From Byssochlamys sp. IMV 00236 (Eukaryota; Ascomycota; Eurotiomycetes; Eurotiales; Thermoascaceae), in contig MSJH02000838.1 of the NCBI GenBank assembly GCA_001931875.2, forward strand, positions 1-64,000: DNA of 64,000 nt. The letters run 5' to 3'. Within the stretch, counting starts at the first letter, position 1. The number at the start of each line of letters is the position of its first letter. The notes below the pieces were generated by a model. The model saw only the letters and a list, made by a program, of their open reading frames with translations, was not told the DNA's origin and ran no database searches. The translations under genes and the position numbers were made by a program. Below, piece by piece: positions 1 through 14,962 of the stretch.

Positions 1-2059
1 TATATTATATACTAATAATTTATTATTACTTTAATAGGCTTCTTTAATATAATTAAATTATATAAGTTTTTAACCTTTTTAAGTTTAAAATAGCTAATTC
101 TTTTATACTATAATTAATATTTCTTTTTAATTTTATTTTAATAAAATCTTTTTTTTTAATCTATAATTATAGTATTAAGAGTATTTTTAATAGAGAATAA
201 TATAATAAGTATATATTATAATTTAAATATTTAGTCTAAGAAAACTCTTTTAATAATATAAATTTTATATTTAATAATATCTTAAATTATAACCTTATCT
301 AACTTATTTAATATAGATATTATTTTTTTATTAAAGCACTTATATATATTTAACTATTAGTAAAATATCTTAGTTAATAAGAGATTTACCCTAAGGTTTA
401 ATATAAATAGTATATTTTCTAAGTCTAATATCTTCTTATTCTTATCTCTTAAAATAGCTATTTCTATATATTTTAAATATAGGGTTTCTCTGCTTATATA
501 AATATATCTTTATTAAATTTAAATTAGTAATTCTTTAAAATAATAGTTTTTATTAATTATATATAAACTAATATTATTATTTATATATTATTAAGATAAA
601 TTCTTATTAGTAATATCTTTTAAAAAATAAATAATCTTATATAAAACTTAGTTATTAAAAATAACTAAGGCTAAAGATTTTAATTAAAATTAGTTTTTTT
701 TAGCATTTAAAGTTTCTTCTATATTATATACTCTCTATTTCTTATTTTTTAATCTCTTATTTTTTAAGAATTAAATCTTTTTATAGATTTTATTAATTAT
801 TTCTATTATTATCTTATCTTAAATAATAAGATTATTAAATATTTATTTAAGAGACTTCTTTCTTTATCTTTAGCTATTTCTTATATTTCTCTAAATAATA
901 AATAAGAAAAGATAATCTTTAATATAATAATCTTTCTTATAAATATAGTATTTAATTAAGATTTACTTATTCTTTATTAAAAATATAATAATTAATTTTA
1001 TCTAAAGTTAAATCTTTATTTCTTTTAAAATAGCTAAAATATTATTTATCTTTAAATTCTTATATATATTAATTATTATTTTAATTATAATATACTCTTT
1101 AAATAATATTAAAAATAATTATTATATTTTAACCTTAGGCTTAATTAAAAAAGATATTATATTATTAAATATTATAATTCTCTTTCTTATTTATTATAAT
1201 TAACTTTAAATATTTAAGATTATTTATCTAGGAGTTATTTAAAAGTATATAAATAACTAGATAAATTAGCGCTTTTAACTAGAGAAAGTTTCTATATATT
1301 TTGCTTATAAAGCTTCTTATAATATATATATACTATTAAAATTAATAAATCTATTTTAATTATCTTTAAATAAATATTTAGTAATTTAATATTAAGCAGC
1401 TATATTAGCCTTATTAAACTAGTTATTATATAGCTTTTTAGTAAATTTAATAGCTCTTTAATAATCTTTACTAATAAGCTATCTTTTTATATAAATAAAT
1501 TATTTCTTATAGTTTTTCTTTAAAAAGATAAAAATAAGTTTTTCTTTTTTACTTTTAATATTATCTATTAAAGATATAATAATAATAAGTTAATACTTTA
1601 ACCTTTAATAAGATTTAACTCTTATTAGATTTAGTACTTAATATAGTATTAAAGTAATCTTATTACAGGTTCTCTTATATAAGAATAGCTTATTATTATT
1701 AATTTAAATTTAAACTTTTAAAATAAAATAATTTTCGCTATATAGCTATTTTTCCTAAGTTATTATAAACCTAGGCTTATAATTAATTAAAAAAAATAGG
1801 TTTAAATAAAATTCTCTAGACTATTTAATTATCTTAAAGGGCTAGTAATATTTAAGAAAAAAAATATTAGTATATATAGTAGATATATAGTATATATTAA
1901 TATTTTCTTAGTTAAAGCAATAGATTTTTATATAAAGCTTAAGAAGTAATTTTCTTAAGCTGCTTAATTTTACTAAAATAAAATTATTACTAAAGACTTT
2001 CTTAAAGTAAAATCTTTATTATATTAAAAACTACTAGTTTTAACTATTATTTTATATTA
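1..2059 (-). mobile_element. Ty1/copia element, 5' part, RIP-degraded (cut by window start)
   Basis: Reading the minus strand from 2059 down, this is an LTR (1785-2059) followed by a degraded gag/protease region that reaches the start of integrase at base 1. It is collinear with the full-length plus-strand copy at 35768-41044. Every frame is full of stops, and the mutations look like C-to-T/G-to-A. The rest of the element (integrase to 3' LTR) lies beyond the window. No functional product is expected. Confidence 0.75.
1785..2059 (-). repeat. 5' LTR of minus-strand copia element
   Basis: About 275 bp, matching the LTRs at 6711-6986, 14963-15234, 31243-31514, 33603-33875, 35768-36040 and 40772-41044. 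The least mutated relative (49571-49845) begins TGTTATAAAATAG, and most copies begin TATTATAAAATAG as expected after G-to-A change. The inner end is followed by a conserved TATAAGCCTAGG stretch, a possible primer-binding region. Confidence 0.75.
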
Positions 2060-3375
2060 ATAAGTTATATTTATATTAGGGCAAAATATATAAATAGTTA
2101 AAGACTAAGTATTAGTATTATTTAAATAACTTTAGATTAATAATTAAAGTATTTTATTAATAATCTTATTAGATTATAATTTAAAATTTCTATTAAATCT
2201 ATAAAAAGGCATATTTAAGTATTTTAATATTAAATTACTCTATTTAATAGTATATTATTTATAAATAAATAAATAGTTAAAATAAATAAATTAAATAACT
2301 AAAATTACTCTATAATATTATTTAATTACTTTAAAAGATATTATAGCTTAGCTTAAAATTTTACTGTTAATATAATTAATATTAAACTTTAGCTTATTAT
2401 TTACTATAATAAAATCTCTATATAATTTAATATATAATACTTAATTAAATAATACTATAAACCTCTATAATAAAGAAATTTAAGATTTTACCTTATAACT
2501 TAATATATATAAAATACTTCGCTTAGCTATTATAAATACTAAGTATATATATAATAAGAATTATTAGTTAATTTATTTTACCCTTAGTAATAAAGTCTTA
2601 TTAAAGTTATACTATAAATATAATATTTTTAATATAGCTATTTTTAAAAGGAAATTATTAATATAATATATAAGACTGCTTATAATTAAGTATAAGATTA
2701 AATATTTTATATACTAGTTAAATATCTTAGCTTATTAAAAATACTATAATATTTTCTCTATTACTTATTTAAAGCTATACTATATAAATAATTCTTTTAA
2801 ATATCTTATACTCTTTAATAATATATTATTACTATATATTAATATAGAGAATATTAATATTAGTTATTATAAGATTAAGATACTATTTAACTATTATATC
2901 TAGTAAGTTTAAGGTAAAACTATTATTAAATATTTAGTTTACTAGAAAAGATATAATACTTATTATAATATATAATATTATCTTAAGAACTTAATTAATA
3001 CTTAAAAATTTATCTAGAAGTATAACTAATATTTTAAACTACTAGCTAAATTATAAAAGTATAGAAGACTCTATAAATAATATTAATTACCGCGAACTAA
3101 GTATAAAAAAAAATAAACTATAAGAATATTTAATTATATCTTATACTATATCTATATATATATTTCTATACTCTATTATTAAGGATAATAATATTTTTCT
3201 TAAAGAGAGTATATTAATATAAATACAGGTATATAATACTATTTTAATATTACCTGCTTATTACTTTAATAGAGTATAAAGATATAAAATATAAGAGCCT
3301 TAAGCTAATAACTTAGCTATATAGTTACTTCTTTATATAGCTAATAGAAAAATAACTTCTTTATTCTTTATACTA
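2060..3375. repeat. Unclassified RIP-degraded repeat
   Basis: AT-rich sequence with no intact frame, between two copia fragments. About 3240-3370 is the reverse complement of about 13020-13160, so it belongs to a dispersed repeat, perhaps the same element as the piece at 11850-13165. I found no readable RT or integrase motif and cannot classify it. Confidence 0.45.
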
Positions 3376-6300
3376 TATTATTCTGCTAATAATTAAATAT
3401 ATATAAATATTTTAATAAAAGAATAATATCTATATTAAATAAGTTAGATAAGATTATAATTTAAGGTATTATTAAATATAGAGTTTATATTATTAAGAGA
3501 GTTTTCTTAAATTAAATACTTAAATTATAATATATATTTATTATATTATTCTCTATTAAAGATACTTTTAATATTATAATTATAGATTAAGAAAAAGAAT
3601 TTTATTAAAATAAAAAAAAAAAAGAAAGATTTTATTAAAATAAAATTAAGAAAAAGTATTAACTATAATATAGGAGAATTAACTATTTTAAATATAAAAA
3701 GATTAAAAATTTATATAATTTAACTATATTAAAGAAGCTTATTAAAGTAATAATAGACTATTAATATATAATATATATTATAGCTAATATTAGAAATAAG
3801 AGAGAGACTATTAATATATAAAAGGCTAATATTTTTAAATTTATCTATATAGATATATATAGTTAAATGCTAGAGTTTAAAAATAAATATATTTATTTTT
3901 TAATAATTATAAATAACTTTTTAAGAAAAATATAAGTATTTCTAATAAAAGCTAAATCTAATACTATCTCTATTTTAAATAAATAGAAAAGAGAGATTAA
4001 GATAATAATAGATCTTTAAATTCTTAGTATATAATTAAATAATATATTAAAATTTAAAAATCTTTTTAAGACCTAGAGAAAATAGTTTAATATTTATTAT
4101 AAACTAATAGTTTTATATATATTAATATAGAATAAAGCTATAAAATAAATATATTAAACTATTAAGAAAAAAATAAGAGCTATATTTAAAAATTTAAACC
4201 TTCTAATTAAATTATAGGTAAAAGTAGCTTAAATTAATATATATATTAGAAATAAAGTATTAAATAAACTAATAATTAATAGGGTTTAAATATCTCTAGA
4301 GAAAGCCTTTATTAAAGTTAAGTTATTAATTAATTATTTAAAAATATAAGAATATTAAATAATATTATATATAAATCTAGAATTTCTATTATAAGATATA
4401 TAAAAAGATAAATTAATAAATTAAAATAGAATCTATATTTTTATAAAATATATTAAGGGAATAAATAAATAATAAAAAGTTTAAGTTCTAGATATAAAAA
4501 AGACTATTAAAACTTATTAAATTAAATTCTTTAAAAATAAATTAAAAAAAGATTTAAACCTTAAGATTTTTTAAAGATTATTATTAAATATAATATTAAT
4601 AAAGAATTTAAGAAGTTAATTAATAACTTAGCTTATTACCTTAAATATATATATACTCTTAAATAAAAAGAAAAATAATATTAATAATTAAAAAGAGAGC
4701 TATAAAAAATTTTAATTTTTTTTTAAAAAGAAAAAGAAGCTTTTTATTAAAAAAAAATTAAAATATTTTAATATAATAAAATTATAAAATAAAAGAAAAT
4801 ATTTAATTATTCTTACTTTAATAATTTAAATAATTATAAGAATTTATAAATAAATCTCTTATCTCTACTAAGTAGGTAAATTATATTTTATATAAAGATC
4901 TTTTATATAGTAAAATATAAAAAAGAAAAGATTAAGTTATTAAATAATAAATAAAATGCTAAAAAGTTATATTAAGTAATACTTATATTAAATCTTCTAC
5001 CTTTAAGTATTAATATAGACTAAAAGAAATATATAAAATAAATATTAAATACTATTATCGTAATATATATAATAAAGGAATATATTTTAATTTTAAACTT
5101 ATATTATACTATAATTAATAATTTTATTTAAGATAAACTATAGTAAAGTATATTTAAAATTAAAATAAATATACTTTAAGTAAATAAAACTTTTAAAGTA
5201 ATTATACTATTATTAAGAGCTAATATTATAATTAGCTATTAAATATTAGCTATAAAATATAATTTAAATAGTTTTCTTTAAAAGCTTAAAATATATCTTA
5301 TTATTTAAAGATTTATTTAAAAATATAATATTAATTTTAAATATACTTTTACTCTTATCTTATAATATAATATATTATAAATATTCTTAGCTATTATTAT
5401 AATAGAGGATTATAAGTATTATATTATAAATATTAATAATATCTTTATAGAATTAATATTAAAAAAAAAGATTTATATAATATCTTTATTAAGAATAAAT
5501 ATATTACTAAAAATAATAATAAAAGTTTTTTAATCTCTATATAATTTAAAATAAGCTATAAGAGATTAAAATTAAACTTATATAAAAATATTTTAAAAAA
5601 TAGGTTTTATATAGATTAATATTAATCTATACTTATTATAATACTTAAAGAAAGAGATTTTACTCTTAATATATATTAATAATATTTTAATTAGTATAAA
5701 GTAAATAAAGAGTATTTATTAATTTAAATAAGAGTTTAAATTAATATATAAGATAAAGAACTTAGGAGAAGTAAAGAAGATTCTTAATATTTAAATTATT
5801 TAAAATAAGTAGAATTAAATATTAATAATAGACTAATCTTATTATATTAAAGAACTCTTATTATAATATAGAATAAGTAAAAAGAAAGTATATCTAGTTA
5901 ATATCTTATTAAATAAATATAACTCTTTAAAACTATTTAGCCTTTAAAATAAAAGAATAAATTAAAGAAAGTATTAGAGAATTATTAATAGCTTAATCTA
6001 TTTAATAATCTTAATAAGACTAGATATTATATTTATAATAGGTAGATTAAATTAATATTTATTAGATTTATTTAAAAAATACTTTAAGATATTAAAGTCT
6101 CTTATAAGATACTTATAATTAACTATATATTTTAGTCTTAAGTTTAATATAAACTAAGACTAATAATTTATTAAATATTTAAACTTAGATTATATAATAA
6201 ATAAGATTAATTAAATATTAATTTTAAAGAATATTTTTATTTTAGCTAATAGCTTAATAAGCTAATTAAATAAAAAATAAAAGTCTGTTATAACTTTAAT

Positions 6301-6986
6301 TATAGAAGCTAAATATATAGCTATATATTAAGCTATAAAGTAATTCTAATAATTAGCCCTTTTTTTAAAAGATATAAGATATAAATACTATATTAATCTA
6401 AATAAATTTAAGCTAATAATAAGAGAAAAGTAAGCTTTTATTATTAATTCTTTAGTTAAGGTTTATAAAGATAATTAAGTATTACTATTATTAATTAAAG
6501 ATATTTATATTTATAAGAAATTAAAGCATATTAATATTATATACTATTATATATATAATTTATACTAAAGAAATAAGATTAATATTAAGTTTATTAAAAT
6601 ATAAAATATAATAGCAAATAGTTTTATTAAACTACTACTAAAAATAAACTTCTTAAAATTCTTAAGTTAATTAGAATTAATTAATTTAATAAGTCTAGAC
6701 TAAAGAGAAATATTATAAAATAGCAGTTAGAACTAGTAATTTCTAATATAATAAAGATTTTACTTTAAGAAAATCTTTAATAATAATTTTATTTTAGTAA
6801 AATTAAGTAGTTTAAAGAAATTATTTCTTAAGCTCTATATAAAAATCTATTACTCTAACTAAGAAAATATTAATATATACTGTATATCTATTATATATAC
6901 TAATATTCTTTTTTCTTAAGTATTATTAGCCCTCTAAGATAGTTAAATAGTCTAGGGAATTTTATCTAAACTTATTCTTTTTAACT
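3376..6986 (+). mobile_element. Ty1/copia element, 5'-truncated, RIP-degraded
   Basis: Plus-strand copia pol remnant plus 3' LTR (6711-6986). Degraded integrase is readable near 3840-3960 (DIYS*MLEF, then KNKYIYFL). The reverse transcriptase catalytic box is near 5665-5692 and reads YINNILI, where copia has YVDDILI. Degraded RNase H is near 6296-6360 (EAKYIAIY, then *AIK). The gene order integrase-RT-RNase H is diagnostic of Ty1/copia. The 5' LTR and gag seen in the copy at 35768-41044 are missing here. Every domain carries stops, so it is not functional. Confidence 0.85.
6711..6986 (+). repeat. 3' LTR of copia element
   Basis: About 276 bp. It starts TATTATAAAATAG and ends TTTTTAACT, like the paired LTRs of the full-length copy at 35768-41044. 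The next sequence is a different, minus-strand element. Confidence 0.75.
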
Positions 6987-9900
6987 CTTATTTTATAAGT
7001 TTACAGATAATAGTTAAGATTTAATTATATAGCTCTATATTTAGTAATCTTATAATAAAGTCTATAATAATTATATAAAAAGAGATATTTAATATAAGAA
7101 TAAGCTAATAGCTACTATAAAGTATATAATAATATATTTAATTTATTTAGTATAAATAATAATACTTAATATATGCTTTAATTTACTTTATAAATTTATA
7201 GATTATAAAATTATAAATATTAGTAATTATCTAATAATATTTAAGGTATCTTATATTATTATAAGCTATTTTAAGAATATTCTTAAAGATTAATTATAAT
7301 ATATAGAGATATTAAATATTATTAGTATTAACTATATAAAGAAGTTTATTATAAATTATAAAAAGAAGATATATAGAGTTTATATTATCTTATAATATAG
7401 TAAAAGTTTTAAATTAATAAGAATTAATTTTATAGCTTTTCTCTAATTAAATTTTAAACTTCTTTAATAATTTAATAAGAGTTATATTATATTATAGCTT
7501 ATTCTTAGTATTATTAATATATATAGTCTTAAGAAATATAATAGCTAAATAGTATTTAATATTCTCTAGTATAAGAGTATTTAGCTTAATAAGAAGTAAT
7601 TTAAGATATAATAATATATCTATAATAATATTATTATATTTTAGCTTATATATAAATATAAGGTTAAATCTCTATATATATTATAATACTAAGATAAGGT
7701 ATAAATTAGTCCGACTTATTAATATTAATTAAAGAGATATTTATTTAGTAATTATAATTATAGCGCTATAGTTTATAAAAATAATTAATAGTATTTAATA
7801 GGTTTTAATAATATAGCGTATTTTATATAATATTTATATTAAATATACTATCTCTATTTCTATTAGCTAATATTTCTTTTTAGCTATATTAAGCTATTTT
7901 AAGAGAAATATAATTAGCTAAATTTTTAATTAATTAAATATAGCCTTAAGAGATTTATAAACTATAGAGAGATAATAATTATCTAGTTAAGCCTTAATAT
8001 TATTATAGAGGTAGTATAGTATAATATTAAAGCTAGAGATACTAGTATTAATATTAAAATAGAGCTAGCGCTTTAAGTTATAGTATATAAGAAAGAATAA
8101 ATTATTAAAGTACTTTTAAATAATATTATAAGTATTTATTTTAATTTATAAGAGTATAGCTAAGATTATATTTTTTATAAAACTTTATTATACTTTACCT
8201 TTTATAAAGGCTTTATTAAGAAGTATTATCTTTTAATCTTATAGCGGCTATATAATCTTAATATATTAAGGGATATATTATTTAAACTATCTTATTAAGC
8301 TAAGGTATAACTTTAAAGCCTAAGTTATAAGAGAAAATAAAATATTAATTATAGCCTTTACCTTTTTACTAATAATATTTATTTTTAATAAGTTAATATA
8401 GTAATTTAATAACTATATAAAGAGAAATCTTATAAAAGACTTCTTAAGGTTAAGCTTAATATTTAGTTCTTATATTTTTTTAAAGACCTTATATAAGTAT
8501 ATATAGTAATTATTAACTATATTAAAGGTAACTATAATATTATTAATATATATCTTTATAAATTTATAGAAAGTATATAAGTAATAATTTATTTATTATT
8601 AAATATATACTAGTATATTATAAAAGCCTATAATAATAATATTAAAGATTTTCTATTTTTTATATAAAATAATAAATAGTTAATTCTTATAGTTATATTA
8701 AATGCGCTATTAATATTAAAAGGATACTATATTAAATATTAAAATAAAGTATTTTTTTACTATAAATACGATAATTTCCTTTTATAGTAAAAGAGAGTAA
8801 GTATTAAGTTTAATAATATAGTTTAGCTTATAGATATTTATAACTATCTTACTTTTATAGATTATTATTTTATTATACTTAATATTACGCTAAATAATAA
8901 ATATAAAATATTTGCTTAGTATATAATTAATAATATACTTTATCTTTTTTTATTTATATAGCTTATTAAAGGTTTAATTAATAATTTTATAGTTCTTAAG
9001 GCTAAGAGAATAAATCTTAGTATATTTAAGAATATTTAATTTCTAACCTTCTTTTAGTAAAATTATTATTTATTAATTTAAGAGAATATTAATAAATCTA
9101 TAGTTTAATTAAATATTATAAGCTTTAATTATTTTTTTAAGCTTATTAATAATATTTAAAGGCCTATAAATAATAATATTAATATTAAGTTTTTTTTAAG
9201 GCTTAGATTATTATCTTATATCGCTAGTCTCTTAGCTTTATTAAGAAATAATAATATTAACTATACTAGTAGTACTGTAATTAAGTTAATATAGAATATA
9301 TTAGTTTTCTTATATTTATTAACTAGACTTAAGTATATCTTTTATAAAATAGCCTATTTTTTATTTATAGTATTAATAGCTTAAATAAAGATAAAATTAG
9401 CATTTATTAAATAAGTATATAGACTTACTCTTTAATAGTTAAGCTTAAAGAGATAATTATAATCTTCTATAAGATATCTTTTAAATTATATTAAGATATA
9501 TATAGAACTATTTAGTAGTACTATTATTTTATATATAAAATAAACTAATTATAGTAAATTATAATTTAGCTTTATAGTAATCTTTAATAGAATATAAATA
9601 TTCTTAATAATAGTATAAGCTAATATAGTAAGGTATATTAATATACTATAGTAATTTATTATATTAATTTTAAGCAGAAAGTTTATTTTAAGATAATTAA
9701 TTAAGTAAGCTTTAATTTTAAGCTAAAATATTATTAGTTTAAAATAATAAATAGCTAAATAATTTAAAATAAGTTAAATATAGGCTAATAAGTTATATAC
9801 TATAAGTCTTATTTTATTAATCTTTATTTTAAATATATAATAAATTTTTATATATAGTATAACTTACTTAAGAAATATTTTATTAATTATTATTATAAAG

Positions 9901-11800
9901 TAACTTAAATTTAAGTAAATTAGCTTTACCTTAATATTACTAGCAATATATACTTTTACTATAGTATAATACTATTTATAAAAGATATATTTAAGAGAAG
10001 CTTACTTAATTAAAGATTTAATAATAATAAGTTATAGTATAGTTATAGCTATATAAGTAATAATAAGTAATATAATATTAAATAATATAATATTAAATAA
10101 TATAATATTAGAGGCTTTAATAATAAGGAAATATAATATTAATTTTTAATAATAATTAATATTATATAAATAATTATAGAGCTTATTATTTAATTAGAAG
10201 ACTATTTAATATAGCTAATATTTAAATAGAGAAATAATTTATAATATAATATAGTTAATATAAGTATTATAGTTATCTTTAATATAGTCTATATATTAAA
10301 AATTATTATATTTATCTTAGTAACTATCTTAGTAATAGTAGCTATTATATTTTTTAGAAAAGTTAATTAAATCTAGAGTTTAATTAAGAGATATTATATT
10401 ATATACTTTTAAATTAAGTATATTATAATTTTATTAACTATAGTTTCTATTTATAGTATTTATAATTATAGCTTAATTTATTTTAATATCTATATAAGCT
10501 ATAGCTTATAGCTATACTAAAAAAAAGATTTTAATTATTATTTCTATATTATTAAAAATAGTTTTTATTTAAAGCTTAATATTAATTTTAATTACTATAT
10601 TATAAGAACTAGTATAGTTATACTAAAGATTAGCCTATATTCTATATTTAATATTATTATATTTATATATTAGACTAGTTTAATTAATAAGGTATTATAT
10701 AGTTTATATAGTTATAGCTTTAACTTTTAGTCTTTTTATCTTTAGTCTAGTTATTAATATTAATATTATATTAGTTCTATCTTAATATAATTAAAAAGAG
10801 AAAATAATAAAAAAAGGAAGTTTTTTAATTATTATAATTATATTATTAATAATAATATTTATTTTTATTTACTTATTTTTACTAAATAATATATACTTTC
10901 TTAATATATTTAATAAAGTTAAAGAGTATAATATTAAGTTATAGCGCCTATATATCTTATTTTAAAAATAGTAAAAATTTATTCTATATAATTAAAAGCT
11001 AATTATATATTTTAATAGTATTTATAATATATAATAGTTATAATATTTATTAAATAAACTCTTAAGGTATTTAACCTATAGTAATATCTTATATAGTATA
11101 ATATAGAGATTTTAATTATCTTATTACTATAGTAGTATTAAACTTAAAGTACTTTATTATTATAAGAATTTATCTTTTCTTAATTAAATAATTCTATAAA
11201 AAGTTATAATTACTATTAAATAATTCTACTATATATTATTATAATATAAGGCCTTATAAAAATCTTTAAATATAGCCTTAAATTAAGGCTTCTCTTTTTA
11301 TTATAGCTAAATTATAAATATAATTAGTAAAAAAATATATATTCTTATAATATATATAATTACTAACTATAACTATTAGGCTTATATTAATATAGTTTAT
11401 ATTACTAAAATTAAGGTAAAAATATCTTAGCTTTACTTACTTCTATAGTATATTATTAATTATAATACTTATTAATATCTTTAAGATAAATTTAATATTT
11501 AGATTTATTAAAGGATTATAATAAAGAGTTTAATTTTAAACTAATTATTATTATTAATCTTGCTATTATTAATACTATTACTATTAGTATTAATATTAAT
11601 ATTATTAATAGTTAAGTTAATTATTATTTTAAGCTATATTATTTTAATTTATAAAATATTTTATTATTTAGTAATTTTAGTTTAATATAGCCCTTATATT
11701 TTCTATTATTTACTGATTTAATTCTATTATCTACTAGAATATCTCTATTAATATAATATTAGAGTTAATAGCTAATAATACTAGAAATATAGCCGGGTTA
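6987..11800 (-). mobile_element. Ty3/gypsy-like element, RIP-degraded (limits approximate)
   Basis: On the minus strand, 8560-8521 reads IYINNIIVTFN, a D-to-N degraded form of the gypsy RT YVDDI box. Downstream comes a segment with the spacing and residues of fungal gypsy RT (YLYKVFKKI, then LNIKLNLKKSF, then a LL..INLLKI stretch where intact elements have a LLG..VDSLGL-type motif). That makes it gypsy rather than LINE. Integrase should lie towards 7000-8000 and gag towards 9300-11800, but neither could be read with confidence. I found no LTR pair. A short near-perfect tandem array of TAATATAATATTAAA lies near 10078-10125. Confidence 0.6.
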
Positions 11801-11849
11801 ATAATATTTATTATATTATTAATATTCGCTATTAATTATATTAAGATTT

Positions 11850-13165
11850 TACTTAAATAATATAGTAATAGATTTAAGAAAGAATATAATAGATTAAATA
11901 AGGCTCTTTAATATTTAGCTCCTTAGCTTTAAAAAATAGAATTTTAAAATTTAAGAATTAAATTAAATAAAGCTAATTAAAGAGATATAGTAATTAGAAT
12001 TTATAACTTAAATTACTTCTATTAGTATTTATCTTATAATAAAGCTATAAAAGTACTATAAGAATATATAGAATATAATCTACTTAGCGGCTATATAAGT
12101 TTTAATATAAAATTAGCTAAGTTTACTATAGTAAATTACTATTTTTAGAAAGTAAAGTATTTTATTAATATTATTATAAATCTAAGGAAGTCTTTAATAG
12201 TATTATAAAAGATAAACTAATCTATTACTTATAATATAAGAAATATAAATTATTTTACTTAAGAAGGTAATACTTATAGCTTAATCTAGAATATTTTAAT
12301 ATAAGCTAATAAAGTATACTTTAAAAAGTTATATCTTAAATAATAAGATAAAATAAAATTAATAAAATTAATAGTTTTATAATTAAGCTAATCTTTAAAT
12401 TAAAAAGTTACTATTTAAAAAGCTACTAGACTATATATAAGCTTTAGTATTCTTTTAAATAATATAAAGAGATATTAGCTTTAATCTATCTCCTTTAAAG
12501 GCTAGCTTATTATAGAGGCTTAACTTTAGTTTCTTTAAATAAGATATTTAGTAAAAGAGATTAAAGTTAAATTATAATAATATTAAAGATAAAAATAATA
12601 AAACTAATAATAAAAATAATAAAATTAATAATATAATATAGAATTTTAATAATAAAAGTAGAGCTTTAAATATAAATATTCCTAGTTAATCTATAATATC
12701 CCTAGGTATAAAATATATAAAGAAATAGTTTAATATAAATATTTTAATAAGAAATACTAATTTAAGGCTAATAAAGGTAGAATTAAATAATATTAAGATA
12801 AATCTTAATAAAAAGAATAAATAATATAAAGACTTCTAATAATAACAGATAACTTTATATATAATAGAGAAAAGACTATAGATAACTTACTAGTATTAAG
12901 AATTAGCTTAATAATTAAATAATATAGTAGATTACTATAATAGTTTTTAAGATACTCTTAATAATAATTAGGCCTTAAATAATCTTAATATACTACTAAA
13001 TTAATATAGTATAGGAGATAAAGAAGTTATTCTTTTATTAGCTATATAAAGAAGTAATTATATAGTTAAGTTATTAGCCTAAGGCTTCTATACCTTATAC
13101 CTTTATACTTTATTAAAGTAGTAAGTAGGCGACGCTAAAGTAGTATTATATACTTATATTTATAT
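11850..13165. repeat. Unclassified RIP-degraded repeat, possibly gag-derived
   Basis: AT-rich and stop-riddled. The plus strand is purine-rich over about 12530-12860, as gag nucleocapsid regions often are, but no zinc knuckle is readable. The last 140 bp are inverted relative to 3240-3370. It is cut at about 13166 by a copia fragment. Confidence 0.4.
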
Positions 13166-13946
13166 TATAGAATATCTTAATTAATAAAAAATTTACCTTA
13201 AGGTTTAGTATAAGTAATATATTTTCTAGGTTTAATATCTTCTTATTCTTATCTCTTAAAATAGCTATCTTTATATATTTTAAATATAGGATTTCTTTAC
13301 TTATATAAATATATCTCTATTAAATTTAAATTAATAATCTTTTAAAATAGTAGTTTTTATTAATTATATATAAATTAATATTATTATCTATATATTATTA
13401 GAATAAATTCTTACTAGTAATATCTTTTAAAAGATAAGTAATTTTATATAAGATTTAATTATTAAAAGTAATTAAGGCTAAGCATTTTAATTAAAATTAG
13501 CTTTTTTTAATATTTAAGGTTTCTTCTATATTATATACTTTTTTACTTCTTATTTTTTAATCTCTTATTTTTTAAGAATTAAATCTTTTTATAGATTTTA
13601 TTAATTATCTTTATTATTATTTTATCTTAAATAATAAGATTATTAAATATTTACTTAAGAGATTTCTTTCTTTATTTTTAGTTATCTTTTATATTTCTCT
13701 AAGTAATAAATAAAAATAAGCAATTTTTAATATAATAATCTTCCTTATAGATATAATATTTAATAAAGATTTACTTATTTTTTATTAAGAATATAGTAGT
13801 TAGTTTTACTTAAAGTTAAGTCTTTATTTCTTTTAAAATAGCTAGAATATTATTTATCTTTAAATTTTTATATATATTAATTATTACTCTAATTATAGTA
13901 TATTTTTTAAATAATATTAAAAATAGTTATTATATTTTAGCCTTAG

Positions 13947-14311
13947 TATTACGAACTAAAGCTATAATACTTAATCTAAACTTATTAAGACTTAAGATAA
14001 ATAACTTAAGATAAATAACGAAAAATAATAAGATAATTAAATCTACGTATAATAGTTAAATTAGCTAGTTATAGATAGAGCTATTAAGACTAAGTTATTT
14101 AAATAATCTAGTAAAATAGATAAATAGATAAATAACCTCTAAAGAAATAGAAGTTAGACGGATTAGCGATTTATTCTAATTACTACTAAATCTAACCTTT
14201 AACTTTACTACGCGTAGACTACTACTCGCCTGCGTCTCTTATCTTATATTCTGTTTAACTAGTCCGACTAATTACCTCTAATAAAGAGCTTCCTTATTTT
14301 AGCTCTTTATA
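13947..14311 (-). repeat. Solo LTR-like insertion with 5-bp target duplication
   Basis: 365 bp inserted in the copia body and flanked by CTTAG at 13942-13946 and 14312-14316. Other copia copies run through this site uninterrupted. Its reverse complement matches 56259-56605 along most of its length. It runs TATAAAGAGC...GTTCGTAATA, and the less mutated relative ends GTTCGTGACA, so a TG...CA LTR is plausible. It keeps CpGs (for example CTACGCG near 14209) that the host element has lost. Confidence 0.65.
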
Positions 14312-14962
14312 CTTAGACTTAGCTAAAGAAAATATTATATTATTAGATATTATAATTCTCTTTTCTATTTATTATAATTAACTTTAAGTATTTAAAATTA
14401 TTTATCTAAGAATTATTTAAAAATATATAAATAACTAAATAAGTTAATATTTTTAATTAAGGAGAGTTTTTATATATTTTATTTATAAAGCCTCTTATAA
14501 TATATATATATTATTAGAATTAATAAATTTATCTTAATTATCTTTAAATAAATATTTAGTAATTTAATATTAAGTAGTTATATTAGCCTTATTAAACTAA
14601 TTATTATATAGCCTTTTAATAAATTTAATAGCTCTTTAGTAATCTTTACTAATAAGCTATTTTTTTATATAAATAAATTATTTCTTATAGTTTTCTTTTA
14701 AAAGAGTAAAAATAAGTTTTTCTTTTTTATTTTTAATATTATTTATTAAGAATATAATAATAGTAAATTAATATTTTAACCTTTAATAGAATTTAATTCT
14801 TATTAAATTTAATATTTAATATAGTACTAGAGTAATCTTATTATAGATTCTCTTATATAAGAATAGCTTATTACTATTAATTTAAACTTAAATATTTAAA
14901 ATAGAATAGTTTTTATTATATAGCTATTTTTCTTAAATTATTATAAACCTAGGCTTATAACT

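Noticed and set aside
7620..7700. Possible active transposase or LINE in 7-11 kb
   Set aside because: The only readable motif nearby (8521-8560 minus) fits gypsy RT with its typical downstream LNIKLNLKKSF-like segment. All frames are closed.
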